From assembly GCA_017591395.1 (NCBI GenBank), contig WEDG01005118.1, positions 1-64,000 of the forward strand: 64,000 bases of DNA, in the 5' to 3' direction. The translations under genes and the position numbers were made by a program. Origin of the DNA: Schistocephalus solidus. Taxonomy: Eukaryota; Platyhelminthes; Cestoda; Diphyllobothriidea; Diphyllobothriidae. Of this stretch, positions 1-12,541 are shown in pieces. Numbering within the stretch: position 1 is the stretch's first letter; each line of letters starts with the position of its first letter. A model generated the notes under the pieces. The model saw nothing but the letters and a program-made list of their open reading frames with translations, made no database searches and was not told where the DNA came from.

Positions 1-3000
1 TTGTCGGTACAAATTTAAATTATCTATAACAAGCGTCGAGTCAAAAATAAGAAAGTGAGTCCAGGATTCTATGATGCACCTCACATCTGGATCAAGCTCA
101 AAAGCTACTGTTCTTAGCTCAGCCATCTTATTTACAACTGATCTCGCATTGATTGAAACTAAACTGAGCGTATTCCTGCTCTGCAGGAATACGCTCATCA
201 GTATTTATAAAAAGGAAGATTTGGTGGCAAAGAAAACTGGAGAAAAGAAACGAAAGGTGGGAACCTTAATTGCTCTTGTTTACAATTTGTTGAAATGTTA
301 CTGGTAAATGAACTGAGATTAATGTACCACAGCATATTTTTGGATGAAAACCATGGAAGAAAAGGCTATATTTTGGCGTGGGAAAGATAGGGGATGGCAT
401 AGAAATGAGATTTTGAGGGAAGTTAGCAGTAATTGGCGGAAAACATGCATTTGAAATAGAAATAAACGATTTCGAAAAACTGGTAACATTATTAGATGTC
501 TTAATTATTTGGCGATTTTGGGCAATTTTTGGGTTGAAAAAAATGCTTAATTTAGCGTTCGCATCTGTTTTAGATGCTGAGGTGTTAGCAGGTTTCCCAT
601 CGGTAATGCCATTACCGATTTTGACGCCTGACTCAGATTTACTTGGGTTTTCTTAGGTGTTCTACCCTACCAACACACGGCCCCTTCAATATAGGGGGCT
701 CAGAGGGGGCCAGAAGGGACCAGACCCCCTCGACTTTTAGACCAAATGTAACGTATGGTCAGGCTTGTTGCAAAGACCTGAGAAGGTGTCAATGTTTGAA
801 TTTAAACTCAAACAGACAATATTTACGGGATAAAATATGCTTAAGCGTAATGAGTGGGGACTGTGACGAACTGATTATGGATGCTTTGTTTAAGTTTGTC
901 ATTTGGACGCCATTTGTCTACCAAGCGTGTGCCAGCCTCTCCGTGTGACTTGGAAGACTGACTTATTGTTTGCAAAGCTGCGGACACTAAGGTAGGTAAT
1001 TTAGTTGCCTGGAGATGTTTTATAAGATAATTTACTAAGTTGTGCCCTTAAAATTCATGTAAAGTGACTTTTGTTCGAGTTTAAATGTAAAAAATTTACC
1101 GGTAACTTTAGAACCTAACTGAATGTTAAATAAGCCCGTATATCCTTTATATATCATGTTCTATTGTACATGCAAAGTATCCATAAAACGAAAATATTAT
1201 GGAATCAAGCGGAGCACCGTGTTTAAGCGGATTTTGCGTGCAAAGCGGGCGTATTATGCCGCGACGAAGAAGCAGATGGTCCTTCGCCATCTGCGAATGA
1301 GGCAGTTTGGAGATATTTATTTCTCAATGTCATTCATGATTTGTAGATAGAAAGGCTGTGTGCGTTTGGGGGAAGAAATGAAAGAGAGTTCGTGCGGAAC
1401 CCATTGACGTCTATTATTTGACCATCGCTGTGCCTCAACTTCTGCTGGGTTGGATCAACTGAAAAGTGGTCACTTATTGGCTGCCCGCTATATGCAGTTT
1501 TCACTGGTAGTTCATAACTTTACCTTGACATCTGCAGACGCCATTTGGCAAAATACCAGCTTCAGTAAGTGTTCCGCGGATGTTATTCGCAGAAATGCTA
1601 TTGAATGGTTCCACGGTGCAAGAGACAGGTACGGTGGGAGAACAAAACGCCGGGGGGCAATTGAGAAGGTAAAATTATTCCATTGAATTAATGCAACATG
1701 CATATTAAGCTGCCGGAATATCCCACCAGTGGTGCAATTTGCACAACACAGTCTGCTCCCAGGTATACGTAATTATCTCAGTGTGTTTATAGTTAACGTA
1801 TTTCAGGTTTAGACGTTATTTATTTAGTTGTATGTATTTTAATCCTGACTTTGTGATTTATAACTCGTTTCATAATGTTCATCTAGCCTGGCATATCCCG
1901 GTTACCAACATATTTCTTTTTATTTAAGGAACCCACCTTCGGATAACGGCAGCAATGTTGACAGACTATTTCAAACTTTTCATACGCATGTACATATTTG
2001 TTTAACTTTTTTAAAATAAAATACTTCGCAAATTTCATCTGCACATATCCTATATCATGCATGAGTGGGTTACATCGAGGACTGACTTGAATGGATCCAT
2101 ACGGAAGCCATATTAATTGTATAACATTGGTTCGTTCATAGTACTACAATTAGGGGTGCATCATTAGTGGCCGATTATCATGGGGAAAGCAATGTGCGCT
2201 GGGCGAAGGATATAAAGGAAAGGGGGCTGCTACTGCGAGAAACTCGTGGGGTCCCGCTGTGCAAATGTTTCCAGGGAGGGGTCAGAGGCGGCCACACTGT
2301 CAACTTTGCCCCCACTGGCCCCACCGTTTAGCCCCTCAAATCCCCCTCTGGCCCAGGGGGCTAGGCGGGGCTGGTGCTGGTAGGGTAGATTTGACAGATA
2401 TAACAGGCGCGGTTTGCTTGGGAGGGGAAAGAAGTGGCGTAGACACGATTTCACTTGAACAAGGAACAGAGTGAACGGATGAAGATTCAAGTGGAATCGA
2501 AATTCCTGTTGGGCTGTGGGCCTGCATTAGCTAGAGGGCCATTCTCTGAGATAACTTTTGGTATTGTAGATGTAGACCTAGGCTTCTCGTTTGCTAATGT
2601 GGGTGAAACCCACCTTTCCATTAGGGTTTTATCTCTTCATACTAAACAGCTTGATTTTTCTTCAAATATTGAGCTGAATGCTCATAGATAGAGAAAATAA
2701 GGTCCACTTCAATCGCCGAAAAATGTTTGATCAGAATTGGCGGGTTTTTGCTTCGAGAAGACAACCTTTTCACTTCCGCGACTTTAAAGTAAAAGCCGCA
2801 TGAGTAAAGGAAATTAAATACGACGCCAAGGGGGGATGTTACTCCTAGGGATGTTTTTTAAAAGAAATTTGAAACTTCTCTTAAGTCGGTCATATGACTC
2901 AGTACTAACCATGTTAACAAACGGCTCAAGTTTCTCGCATTGTTGACACGTAAGTGAAGAGAACTTTCTGTCAAAAATGGTACCAAGGATTGTGAACAGA

Positions 3001-3190
3001 GAACCATGTTGAGACATAAAAATATAAAAATTTCCCAAAGCGTCAAGGTCTAGTTTTTTCATGTTCATGGTGGGTTGCTCTGGTGGACGTTTTACGCTAA
3101 GTGGACATTTGCGTCTAGACGCTGACTGAGGTTTCATATTGAGTTTAAAATATCAGTATATTTCAAAGTGATAATACGAAAGGAAAATTT
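1..3190. other. no gene recognised
   Basis: This stretch holds only short ORFs (107 codons at most) on both strands, with no recognisable domain, codon bias or splice structure. A GC-rich block around 650-735 and another around 2230-2440 stand out in otherwise AT-rich DNA, but I cannot assign either to a known element. Confidence 0.5.
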
Positions 3191-3433
3191 ACACTCGTGA
3201 CGTTTTGTATAATAAGAGATGTACTATTTGTAAGATATGTTTTAAGCAAGGCACTGCAAGCAAAAATCTCACAGTTAACGATTGAAAATAGAATGAGCGA
3301 AGTGGCTATGCAGGATGAAAAATCATCCCAACTGGTAAAGCAACTGCTGCAAATTATTTTCACTGGAAATAAGGTATACTTACCAAATTTAAACTCAAGG
3401 TCTAGAATTAATCTTTAGATTCCGTCCTACCAA

Positions 3434-5265
3434 ATGCCTATAGATTTGAACCCAGTCAGGAGACAGGATATATCTTTGGAAATATCCAGCAAAAATCGCC
3501 ATGTGGAAGAAAGAACTAAAAAGCTTCAGAAATCGAGGGAAGAAAACAAGATTAAAATGATGTACACAAATGTGCAGAGTCTATTGAACAAAATGGATGA
3601 AATTAAACTGGTCGTGGACCATTTACAACCTGACTTCATAGCTCTAACTGAAACATGGTTAAATGAACAAATCAAAGACACAGAAGTCTGAATAGACGGT
3701 TTTCAGCTTACCGGCGTGGATAGAAACGGACGTTGGGGTGGTGGAATCGCAATGTTCATACGAGAAGGCATTGACTTCATTCCAGATGGGCCCTCGCCAA
3801 ATAGGATCTCGTCTTGCGAAATACTTTGTTGTAAACTGAAAGTCCCAAACCAACCAGACCTACATATTGCCGTTGTATATCGACCCCAGGACAGCGAACG
3901 GACACGGACGAAGCACTCATCACAGAGGTAAAGCAAATCTGCCGTAGCAAACACTTATTAATACTTGGAGATTTCAACGCTCCCGATATCGATTGGGTGT
4001 CAATGTACTGCTCGCGATCGGAAAATTCCTTCGAACAGAAATTACTACAGTTGGTAAATGACGAGTTTCTTACCCAACATGTCACAATGAAGCCGCGGTT
4101 CCGAAATGGGCAGCAGTCAAGCTGTTTGGATCTAATCATTAGTAGGGACGACAATTGCATCCTTGCATTAAGTTCTTACGTGCCGCTTGGACGAAGTTAT
4201 CATTGTGTTCTTGCTTTGGGAGTACAGTCATTTTTTTCTGTACCCAAACGTCGTGCAGTTAGGCAGAGAAATGTATGGAAAGGGGATTATCCCAAAATGA
4301 AAGAATTACTGAATGGGATAGACTGGAGCCCTGCACATGTACCTGACCCAAATGCTGCCTGGCTCTTCATTACTAAATTGATTCAGCAGATGGTAGAGAA
4401 ATTCTGCCCACTTAAAAGGCGATCGTGCGTCTCCAGACCCCAGTGGGGGACATCGGATATAAAAAGGAATCTCAAGAAGAAAAGAAGACTGTGGAGAACA
4501 TATGCCAGATATCAACAACCCGAACATTTTTTTCCGCTTTTTAAGAAACAGCGAAATCGGTGTCGGAATCTTCTGAGAAAGAAAGGTCAGCCTTTGGAGT
4601 CAGAAATAGTCAAAGACATACCAAGAAATTCGAAAAGGTTTTATGCTTACGTTAATAAGGCAAAAACGAAATCGCGACTGCATTCCTTGTCTTAAAGACA
4701 ATCAGGGAAACAGGTTAACTGATAACTCTGATAAGACCTGCCTCTTATCCAATTTCTTTATGTCCGTGTTTACCGAGGAACCATTTTTGACGAGGATGAA
4801 TACAACAGTACTGCCACATCAACAAACAAAATAAGCACGGTGTCGTTCCCAATGGACACAGTAAGAAAAACTCTGAAACAGCTACAGCCCACTAAATCAC
4901 CTGGCCCAGATGGTATATCCGCAAAAGTTCTCAATGAACTCACAGACCAGCTGGCCCCTCCGCTCTCCAAGATATTTGAAAGTTCGATGGAGGCGGGGGC
5001 TCTGCCTACCGAGTGGAAGATAGCCAACATAACCCCCATCTATAAAGGAGGAGAGAGGACATCACCAAACAGTTTCCGACCGGTCAGCCTCACAAGTATT
5101 TGTTGCAAAATTATGGAGAAGATAATCAAAACGGAACTGATGAGGCATCTTGAAGAGAATAACTTGCTAAGTTTATATCAACATGGATTTCGAAGTGATC
5201 GATCCTGCCTCACAAATCTGCTCACATCCATGGAAATTTGGACAAAATCATTAGAAATGGGTTTG
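3434..5265 (+). pseudogene. CR1-like LINE ORF2 fragment (endonuclease plus partial reverse transcriptase), broken
   Basis: This is the remains of a non-LTR retrotransposon polyprotein. The first open segment (3434-3690) carries an APE-type endonuclease start: NVQSLLNKMDEI, then the catalytic-glutamate block LTETWLN. A TGA at 3688 interrupts it, and the same frame continues to 3931 with VVYRPQ. The frame then shifts to give LLILGDFNAPDIDW and a long segment to 4695, a third frame to about 4834, and a return at 4840. The reverse-transcriptase fingers follow: KSPGPDGI, LPTEWKIANITPIYKGG, FRPVSLTS and QHGFRSDRSC. Homology stops near 5265, before the FxDFSKAFD and YADD palm motifs, so the catalytic core is gone. 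At least one stop and three frameshifts show it is dead. The CR1-like label comes from motif spacing and could be another CR1/Jockey-group clade. An ORF at 3197-3418 just upstream could be an ORF1 relic, but I see no motif in it. Confidence 0.8.
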
Positions 5266-7209
5266 TCAGTCAACTCCAATGGTTCCCTCGGTCTTCACGG
5301 TTCTCCTCTTTTTGAACCTTTGCAAACTGCTACAACCTCGTCCGCCATCGCATCTGCAACGCCTTAAGGCGATGGTGCTTGTGGCCCTAACATTCTCCCT
5401 GGTATGGACCCTACGCGGACTGTTGACGAACATGTCGGGTTCCTCTGTCGGTGGTCTAAGTAATCAGCAATGAGAGTAACATGGTCGCTTCTTTGGCATT
5501 TGGACGCTGACAATCGCGAACTGTATGGTCAGTTTCTTCGTCTGACCCTAAGTGTACTGATGATGTCCGCAAAGGTTTCCCCTGCTTAACATCCTTGAAA
5601 TTTACGCTTATAGCTAGTCGATACGCATTGTGACCACCTGCAGTGGTGAAAAGTAGCCCTGTCGTTACGTTATTTTTTCCACGATGGGGACCGTTTTGAA
5701 CCGCTATACGCTCTCAGCAGCATGTTGGTCCTATCTCACGCAAATTTTTTTCTCTCACGAGCGATATTTTTCTCTTTAAAATCCCACGAACCCCATTCAA
5801 CATAAAAATTTTCCGTTAAAATCCCCAATTATTTTTTTTCAATGTCTGCTCTTTTTATTAATATTTTGACCACGCTGAACTGAACTACTATTTATAACTT
5901 AACTGTACACGATTGCTCATTCGTATTCTTTTTTCCAATAAAAGTGCCCTTCAGGATACTTAAATAAAAACATATATCTATCTATTCGTAGATGGTACAT
6001 ATTAAGCGGGCAAAGGTTCAACTTCCCGCCGTTCCCATGGTGGTTGCTGTGATAATTAAATTTATTGAGCAGGAAAGTTGCTTAATAAAATCATCTCTTT
6101 GTTTTCAAAATGTTCTTTGAGGGAATCGCCAAATATCCCAAATATACGGCATTTTAAAATGGTCTACGTTGAAATCAAGCCAGGCTGAAGAAAACTGAAA
6201 CCGTTAAATTTTTTTAAATACATTTGAAGAGCCTAGTTTGGATGGAGACTGGTGATTCCAACGTATGAACGAGACCACTTTTGAGGTATGTTGTACTGAT
6301 GGTAGCTAAAAAGGAGGTTTATGGTAATGTTCGGGGCAGATGGAGAGGCCCTGGTTAGGGGAAATTTGGTAAACGCAAACGGAGTCCTGGAAGTGGTCAT
6401 CAGCCATCAACTATAGTATCTAGCTCCACTGACCACATCCTGTACTTCCCAGGAAAATGTCACCTTCTGATGATTGACAAAAATTTCGGAAGATTTATTG
6501 GTGCATTACAGACATAATATAAGTTCTTCAATTCTTCGCCAAAAATTGTTCGCGGTGTAGTTTTACTGAGTTTAAATTCGCAGTCTTTCTGTCATGAGCT
6601 TTTATCATACATTTTGGTTCCTGCCCTTTGTTAGTTTTTAAACATTTCTTTGAGCTACTAGCGCCTAATTTCCTCTTCTCCCTTCATGCAACCTGCTTCT
6701 TATACATTAGTTAGCTCATACCTTCTTGGAGTAGACGTTAGCACCATTACTGTGTCTGCTTTCTTAACTCGAGCTTGTATATCGAAAATCATATGTAACT
6801 TGTCTAGGTGTCTACGAGACTCGCTCAACGCCCTGTGTCTTTTTGGCTGTGATCGCGATCAATTGGTGTATTGGCTGCACATTTCCGTTTGTAATTTATG
6901 TTTATTTTCTAAGGTATTCTTATGTTTTATCGCTGAAATTTCTGGCTTTCCTCGATGTGATTTTAGTAACTATCTCATTTATGTTTGTTTCCAGGCAATG
7001 TGTTGTGGCTGGGTGACAACGCAAATTAAGTAATATGAAGTTTTTCCAGTCTATAGATTGGAATTTAGTATTACTTGCTGCATGAGCATATTATACGCTC
7101 TTTACTGGAGTTTGGAACTATGAAAGAATTATCCGCGTTTCTTCGCACAGTCAGGCTAGATTTATAATCGTCAATTTAACTCGCCTCTACTTACATTGTG
7201 TAGTGATAT
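5266..7209. other. no gene recognised
   Basis: AT-rich non-coding sequence. The longest ORF, 115 codons at 6686-7033, has no recognisable motif. AATAAA-like sites near 5936 and 5962 might be old LINE tail or a polyadenylation signal, but nothing ties them to a gene. Confidence 0.4.
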
Positions 7210-7263
7210 CAAGGGCAGTAAGAAAGCAACGTACATATGTACGTTGCTTTCTTACTGCCCTTG
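7210..7263. repeat. perfect 54-bp palindrome
   Basis: Each base from 7210 to 7236 is complemented in reverse order through 7263, with no spacer. The centre is GTACATATGTAC and the arms begin CAAGGGCAGTAAG. It ends about 165 bp before the putative first MED19 exon. A perfect spacer-free palindrome of this size could extrude as a cruciform. It could also be a fold-back assembly or library artefact. Confidence 0.9.
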
Positions 7264-7356
7264 GAAAAACTCACTGATCGTTTCTTACGCACACTGCGTC
7301 ACAATGTATCTTACTAGGGATCTCTCAGAGTCTGTGTATTAGTTCGAATCTTGTCG

Positions 7357-7374
7357 CTTTTTTTCTTCTTTCAG
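7357..7374 (+). promoter_or_regulatory. polypyrimidine tract and 3' splice acceptor before MED19 exon
   Basis: A run of pyrimidines ends in TTCAG with AG at 7373-7374, followed by CTGG. It lies 54 nt before the proposed ATG at 7429. It is either the acceptor of an intron in the 5' UTR or a spliced-leader trans-splice site, which flatworms use on part of their genes. The sequence alone cannot separate these. Confidence 0.5.
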
Positions 7375-7428
7375 CTGGTTCATTCGAATCTGATCCTTCA
7401 CTCCCTCCATATCTTTTTCTTGCTGCTC

Positions 7429-7764
7429 ATGCAGCCTTTGTCAATGGCTTTTCCTCCAAACTCTCCAAACAATCTGCAGCTGCCTTTGAAAACTAGTGCT
7501 GCGACTTCGTGGATAAACAAATTGAAGATTGTAGGCAGTGGGCAAAACTGGGCAGTGGCACCCCCATTTTACCTCATGAGTGCAGAACCACCCGCACCGG
7601 ATGCCACCCTGACTGGCGCAAAGAATCTAATCGAGCATTATGGCCTCGAGAGTGCCTATAAAAAGTTTTGTGAGAGGAAGCTCCGCGACGAACTGTCGGC
7701 CTTTCTGCCTCATCTCTCCGGTAATGTCAACATGCCAGCCTCGGAAGATGGAAGTGGCCTTTTG
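7429..7764 (+). CDS. MED19: Mediator complex subunit 19, coding exon 1
   Basis: This exon encodes the first 112 residues of MED19, a head-module subunit of the nuclear Mediator complex that links DNA-bound regulators to RNA polymerase II. The Med19 family signature is clear: PPFYLM at about residues 45-50, then LTGAKNLIEHYGLE (61-74), AYKKFCERKLRDELSAFLP (76-94) and the SEDGSGLL end. The frame is open upstream, but I chose the ATG at 7429 because it follows a pyrimidine tract and acceptor. An in-frame ATG at 7444 is an alternative. The donor is GTGCGT at 7765 in phase 0. Joining it to the acceptor at 10781-10782 gives spacing across the junction identical to the animal family. No broken residues are seen, so the gene is probably functional. 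Confidence 0.85.
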
Positions 7765-10700
7765 GTGCGTACTATAAACTTTCGTTCCACCGATTTTCCA
7801 CTTGTTTTTCCTCACTCTTTAGCTTTGATTTCCAAGTCGCACGTGATCCCTGTTGGTAACTTCTTAAAGCGAGTTGACCTTAATTTTAGGAGCCACACTG
7901 ACTGCGTAACCTGACTGTTCGATCGTCGATTCCGATTATTTTCAGAACGGTGGGAGCAGAAACAGTAAATTGCGCGTGAATTACTTTATAGCAATAGTAG
8001 ACTTGCACTGCATTTAGTGTGATCTCTCCTCCCCGTCTGGGTCCGGTGTAAAGAAGACCGGGGGTGGCTTCGGACGCACGTGGTTGGCCCGGCGAGAACC
8101 CGCACCTATGCGTGCCACCAAGCCTACTATTTACTCAAAAAGATCAAGATTTCATGCAACAAGGAGAGAAGGTGGCTCAGATCCCAACTGAGTGGGATTG
8201 TCATAAAGACCACATTAAGAAGGAGCCACTTCGGCCTGAATCTCAACCCTGAGAGAAGAACCGACGTATCCCGTCAGTTAGCAGCTTTCCAAGCCACGAC
8301 TTTTCGCGAACCGTGATAGATTCGAATGCGTCAACCTGTGTATAGTTAGCAGTTCGCGTTGAGACTGTTGAAATCAATCTATCTTCTCTCCTTCAGACAC
8401 CATTCCACTATCTTAGCCAGTTAGTTGTCTGACGCGGTGACTGAATGCCGTGGCTGTCGGAGATAGCGAACTCATCTGCGTGTGTCGAATACACAATCTA
8501 ACTTCGCATGTATACAAACCCGGATTTCACACAACAAGGAATGGGGGCAGAAACTTCAAATAAAAGTTGCAGTCCAATGATCGAAATAAGCAAATGCCAA
8601 TAGAAAATGTGAATATTAATCAGAAATCCTCAGCAGATATAGATTGCGAGTCACCGATTAAAGGGAAACTTTGAATTCAAGTGACAACCTTTCGAGCATT
8701 TAGGTAGCTTTGCCGAGTTGGCCTTGTGCTTTAGATAAGAAACGGGGTTTGACTTCATAGCACATTTGACATCTAGTGATAAAAATACCTATCTGTTCCA
8801 TTGAACAGAAAAGTTTTCTTCCTTGAACGAAATGCGGTAGCCAAGAAAAATCAGGGTGACAAGGGAACTCGTGTAGTTCTTTCAGATTGACAATTTTAGA
8901 CAGGCCCCACAAAAACTACGAGAAAGCGTATCCGCCGCACGGTTCTCTTTACCAGGTCGGCAAAACTGTCGAATTTGAACGGCGACAACTCCAACCTCTC
9001 AGCGTTCGATCTTTTCATCGCTTTCCCCTTTCGCTGATTACTGTGGATAAAAGCAAGAGAACTCTGATCTGTAATTGGTTTAAAATGATTACAGGGAAGA
9101 AAGTGCTTCCATTTATTTTTGGCCCTAACCACGACAGTAGCGATTGTGGCTTTCGCAAATTCTTTAATAAGTACGTCAAATATTTCCAGTACCGCTACTG
9201 GTAGAGAGGAATGTTTTTTTACTAATAAGCAAGGGAATTTTATCTGAAAGGGGGATATCTATTGTAAATAGTACGTGAACAATCCCGCGGCTCGTTTCTG
9301 TGACTTTGGGTCATGTGGAGGAGATATTTCGCGTGAGGGCTTTACGTGATCTAAATCTGGCTACGTTGATGAATCTTTAAAATTTTTAATCCTGCTCCAA
9401 GCGGCCGTTCTCGTAAATGGTAATAGTGTCTACCTAGACAAAAATATCCTTCGGGTGTTCGCGCGTAATTATATCATCACTGGTTCTTTGGACATGTGCA
9501 ACCCTGTTGGTCACACCAAAGGGTATTCGAAAAAATTAATACAAACATCCACCAGCTTCAAAAGAGATGTACTGTCTTTCGTCTGGCTTGGATAGGTGAT
9601 AGGCGCTCTCGAGATCAAGAGTGTTATGCATGTCGTAGTTTGCATCACCCCATTTATGGCTTACTATGAAAAAAAAAAACAAGCAAATGCCTTTCTCCTC
9701 ATAAATTTCGCGGTTTGTTTCGGACTAGACGAGTGTCCTTACAATTTGGATCTATGCATGCATTTAATAATTCGGTTACTGGCAGTGGCACGGCTCGCGA
9801 TGTGAGTGGCGGCTTTATTGCTGACAACTTGGAGCACTCTCTCTCACAACATGCCCTCATTTCGAGCGGAGGTTTATGCCTCTCCAAGCTGCGCAGTGTT
9901 ATGTGATCCCTGTCTAGCTGCGCACAAAATGAGAAGGTGGTACCTCTGCTGAAGTCAGTACATTTTGTGTCATCGATTTTGCTTCAAACGCCTTTTCCGT
10001 TGACATTCCTAGAGTGTGAAACCCGACCAAACCGTGTTATAAGCCGAACTTAATTGCATCGGCCAGATATTCGTGTGGTTGTGAATTTTCAAATTCCACT
10101 ATGTCAGTCTGCTTCGCTAACTTCACTGAAGCGTTAGATCTCCTTCATTGTAAGTGCTTATAACAGGAATGGAGGTAGACGGTATGTTGAAAAATTCGTT
10201 TATAGGATTAAGGTCTACTATCTTCTCAAAAGCGCGAGAGGTCTGATCCACAAACGATCTCTCGGTCATTCGATGTTAGGCCTAACGTTCCGCGAGAGTA
10301 TGTTTTCGTATTCATTCTGTTCAAATACGCCATTGATTTGATTCTCGGAAGTGCCGTTGCTGGAGGAGAAGGTGCGTCAAATTGTCCAGATTTGCTGTTG
10401 CAGGTGATCGCTCGTGGAGATGTACGCTCCTTGACATCCTAGACACCGGCTTGATCAGGCGTGATCATACTCCTTTCAAGTGCGTGTCCATGGGAACCGT
10501 TCTATCATAATCGTCAGCTTCTATTCTCTTTGGGTTCTTAAGATTCATACTATGTTCTATTTAATTGGGACCCACGTTGAACTTTGTCGGTTTGTGAGAC
10601 GTCAGAGACTTGTGCATTACTTTAGTCGGGTCCTCTGTGGCTGAATGCCTGATTCAAACGGACCTCGGTGATATGCCATGTGCTACTTACGCCTGTAGTT

Positions 10701-10782
10701 TATGCCATCGTATTTCCTCTACCCCCTCGCCCCCACCTTTCCGCCCAAAACAGCCTCAGGGTTGTTTATCCTTGCATTCTAG
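7765..10782 (+). other. MED19 intron
   Basis: A 3018-bp phase-0 intron with GT at 7765-7766 and AG at 10781-10782; the 3' end is preceded by a pyrimidine-rich stretch (TATCCTTGCATTCTAG). It contains a truncated LINE tail (7915-8545) and otherwise only short meaningless ORFs, for example 105 codons at 8887-9204. Confidence 0.8.
7915..8545 (-). mobile_element. 5'-truncated tail of the zinc-finger LINE
   Basis: This matches the dispersed repeat that forms the 3' tail of the zinc-finger LINE copies at 36-39 kb and 45-49 kb. Shared blocks read on the + strand are TTGCGCGTGAATTA, CTTGCACTGCAT, AAGAAGACCGG, CCACATTAAGAAGGAGCCA and CCCGTCAGTTAGCAGC. A second, related half starts near 8390 (GCCAGTTAGTTGTCTGA), so the tail is dimeric. 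The element lies antisense to MED19 within its intron. Confidence 0.65.
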
Positions 10783-11724
10783 GGTTTGGTTGAAAGGCCA
10801 CCAATTACAGGGAAGGAGTTGATGCCCTTCGCACCGAGTCAACTGGATCATGGCTTTCGATTGCACCCCGGCCCTCTCCCTCAGGAGTACATGACCCTTT
10901 TTATGGCTCCTCCCGCAAACCTCAACGCCGGTACCGCGCCTGGTGACAATTCCGTCCCTACAGGTGGCAATGCTACCTTCCCCATGAAGCCTAATCCCGG
11001 GGGTTCTGTTTCCTCCCAACCTCTCCAAGCGCCAGCCAGTCGCGGTTCTAGTACACCTGGTGGCAATATGCGTAAGCGCCGACGCGAGATTCATCGTGGT
11101 GGGGCTCCTATTCCCCAGAGTGGTGGCACTCCGGCCAGTTTCGGTGGGGGTTCACAACAGTCCTCCTCCGCTGCTGGTGCGGTTGTCGCAGCTCATCCGC
11201 ATTGGGGTGCTGTTGCCCCTCCGCGCTCTCTGGGTGCAGCGGTTTCGCTGGGCGGAGTCGGGGCTGCTGCGCCGCACTCGGGACCACCACCCTCGATGCT
11301 GTTGCGGGGAAGCGAGCCTATGCCGAGTCTACAACCAAGCAGCTGTCTTCCGCCCCCGCCTCCACCACCCCTACTCACCTCAGTTCAACACCTGGGTGCG
11401 TCTAAGCCGACATCGTCGTCGTCGCTGTCTTCGGGCGGACAGGTGCCGCATCCTCCCCCTGTCTTCTCCGCTCATCATCACCACAACCCAGCCACCCCTG
11501 CGTCCGCTTCGCTGGGTCCACCAAGTCTAAAGAAAGTGCTTCGGCCGGATGAGCAGTTGATGGCTACCGGTGGTGGCGGCAGTGGCAGCTTTTTCGATAG
11601 TGGCCGACTGTCTACGCCGTCTTCGTCTGGCGGTGGTGATTACACTGGCGGTGGGCTAGATCTGGAAGAGGAACGTAGGCGGAAGAAACGCAAAGAGAAG
11701 CGTTACAAGAAGGAAAGAGAGTAG
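10783..11724 (+). CDS. MED19: Mediator complex subunit 19, coding exon 2
   Basis: This terminal exon encodes 313 residues. It opens with GLVERPPITGKELMPF and then GFRLHPGPLPQEY, matching the second conserved half of the Med19 domain (VEKPP, then FRLHxGPLPxxY). After this come about 230 residues rich in Pro, Ser, Gly and Ala, with runs of prolines, serines and histidines. The protein ends in a strongly basic tail, EEERRRKKRKEKRYKKERE, before TAG at 11722. The basic C-terminus is typical of MED19. The low-complexity insert makes the protein about 425 residues, against roughly 244 in human. Human MED19 also has proline-rich sequence, but mostly N-terminal. The exon is GC-rich compared with its surroundings. 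No polyadenylation signal is obvious just downstream. Confidence 0.85.
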   Translation, partial: GLVERPPITGKELMPFAPSQLDHGFRLHPGPLPQEYMTLFMAPPANLNAGTAPGDNSVPTGGNATFPMKPNPGGSVSSQPLQAPASRGSSTPGGNMRKRRREIHRGGAPIPQSGGTPASFGGGSQQSSSAAGAVVAAHPHWGAVAPPRSLGAAVSLGGVGAAAPHSGPPPSMLLRGSEPMPSLQPSSCLPPPPPPPLLTSVQHLGASKPTSSSSLSSGGQVPHPPPVFSAHHHHNPATPASASLGPPSLKKVLRPDEQLMATGGGGSGSFFDSGRLSTPSSSGGGDYTGGGLDLEEERRRKKRKEKRYKKERE

Positions 11725-12541
11725 CCAGTCAGTCGGGCGCTGGCGCTTACAAACGGCTTCATTCCCTTGTTCCTTTGCCCTTTCAGAACTGTATGTATGT
11801 TTTTTTGATGAAGCTTCACCTATAAAACCTGCTTTTTCGTGCAATTTTGGCGTCTAACGCGCCGAATTTAGGTTTTCACCACTCCGTTGTCGTCATGCTG
11901 GAGTCTTAAGGGCACTGGTAGAGTCCCGACTTTGCAGACAACCAACCCATCAGTCGCACCGTGTAAGCTAACTATTTCGCCGTTATTGCGTTTTTTAATT
12001 TGCTCAGTCGCCGATTTAGCTTGAAGTAGGGCTAGCCGAAGAGGGCAAACCTGAAACCTCGGCCGCCTCTGTTTTCTCTTTTCTCAAAGAATTATACTGT
12101 AGATTTGTGTTATGACCTAGCCTGGTACTTCGAATTCACACGAGGTGTATGCTTGAGCGACTGTTGCCCCTTCACCCTCAACACGGCAGAAAAATAGAGT
12201 GTAATCGGCCACGAGAAAGTGTATTAAAAAACCCGAAGTCATTCTCACTGAAAATCTACGTATAGTCATAGCATTTCGTTCAGATTGACTATATTCTGTC
12301 CAATCCGCTTCAAGAAAAAGTTTTCGAAGAGTCAAGCAACTTGTCACAGACGTAGACCAATCAGATCTGAAGGGCAATGTGGATGCAGCCAATGCGGGAC
12401 GCTGTTGGGCGCACATTCATGGCATGCAGCGTGGGAAACGCACGCAGGTGCTCTTCTGTGAGCTTGACTCTTCGTGGGGATGTGGACATTCCCAAAAATG
12501 TGCTACCTCTTGAACCTTTTACGGCTGCGATCATGTCTGAT
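11725..12541. other. MED19 3' flank, no gene recognised
   Basis: Non-coding sequence between the MED19 stop and the 3' side of an inverted RTE-like LINE. I see no clear AATAAA. A minus-strand ORF at 12117-12416 lies where the LINE 3' UTR should be and has no motif. Confidence 0.4.

Noticed and set aside
6686..7033. 115-codon ORF upstream of MED19
   Set aside because: Composition is that of AT-rich chance ORFs, rich in Cys, Leu and Phe, with no motif.
10756..11378. Several minus-strand and off-frame ORFs over MED19 exon 2
   Set aside because: They are shadows of a GC-rich, low-complexity coding exon whose frame is fixed by Med19 motifs.
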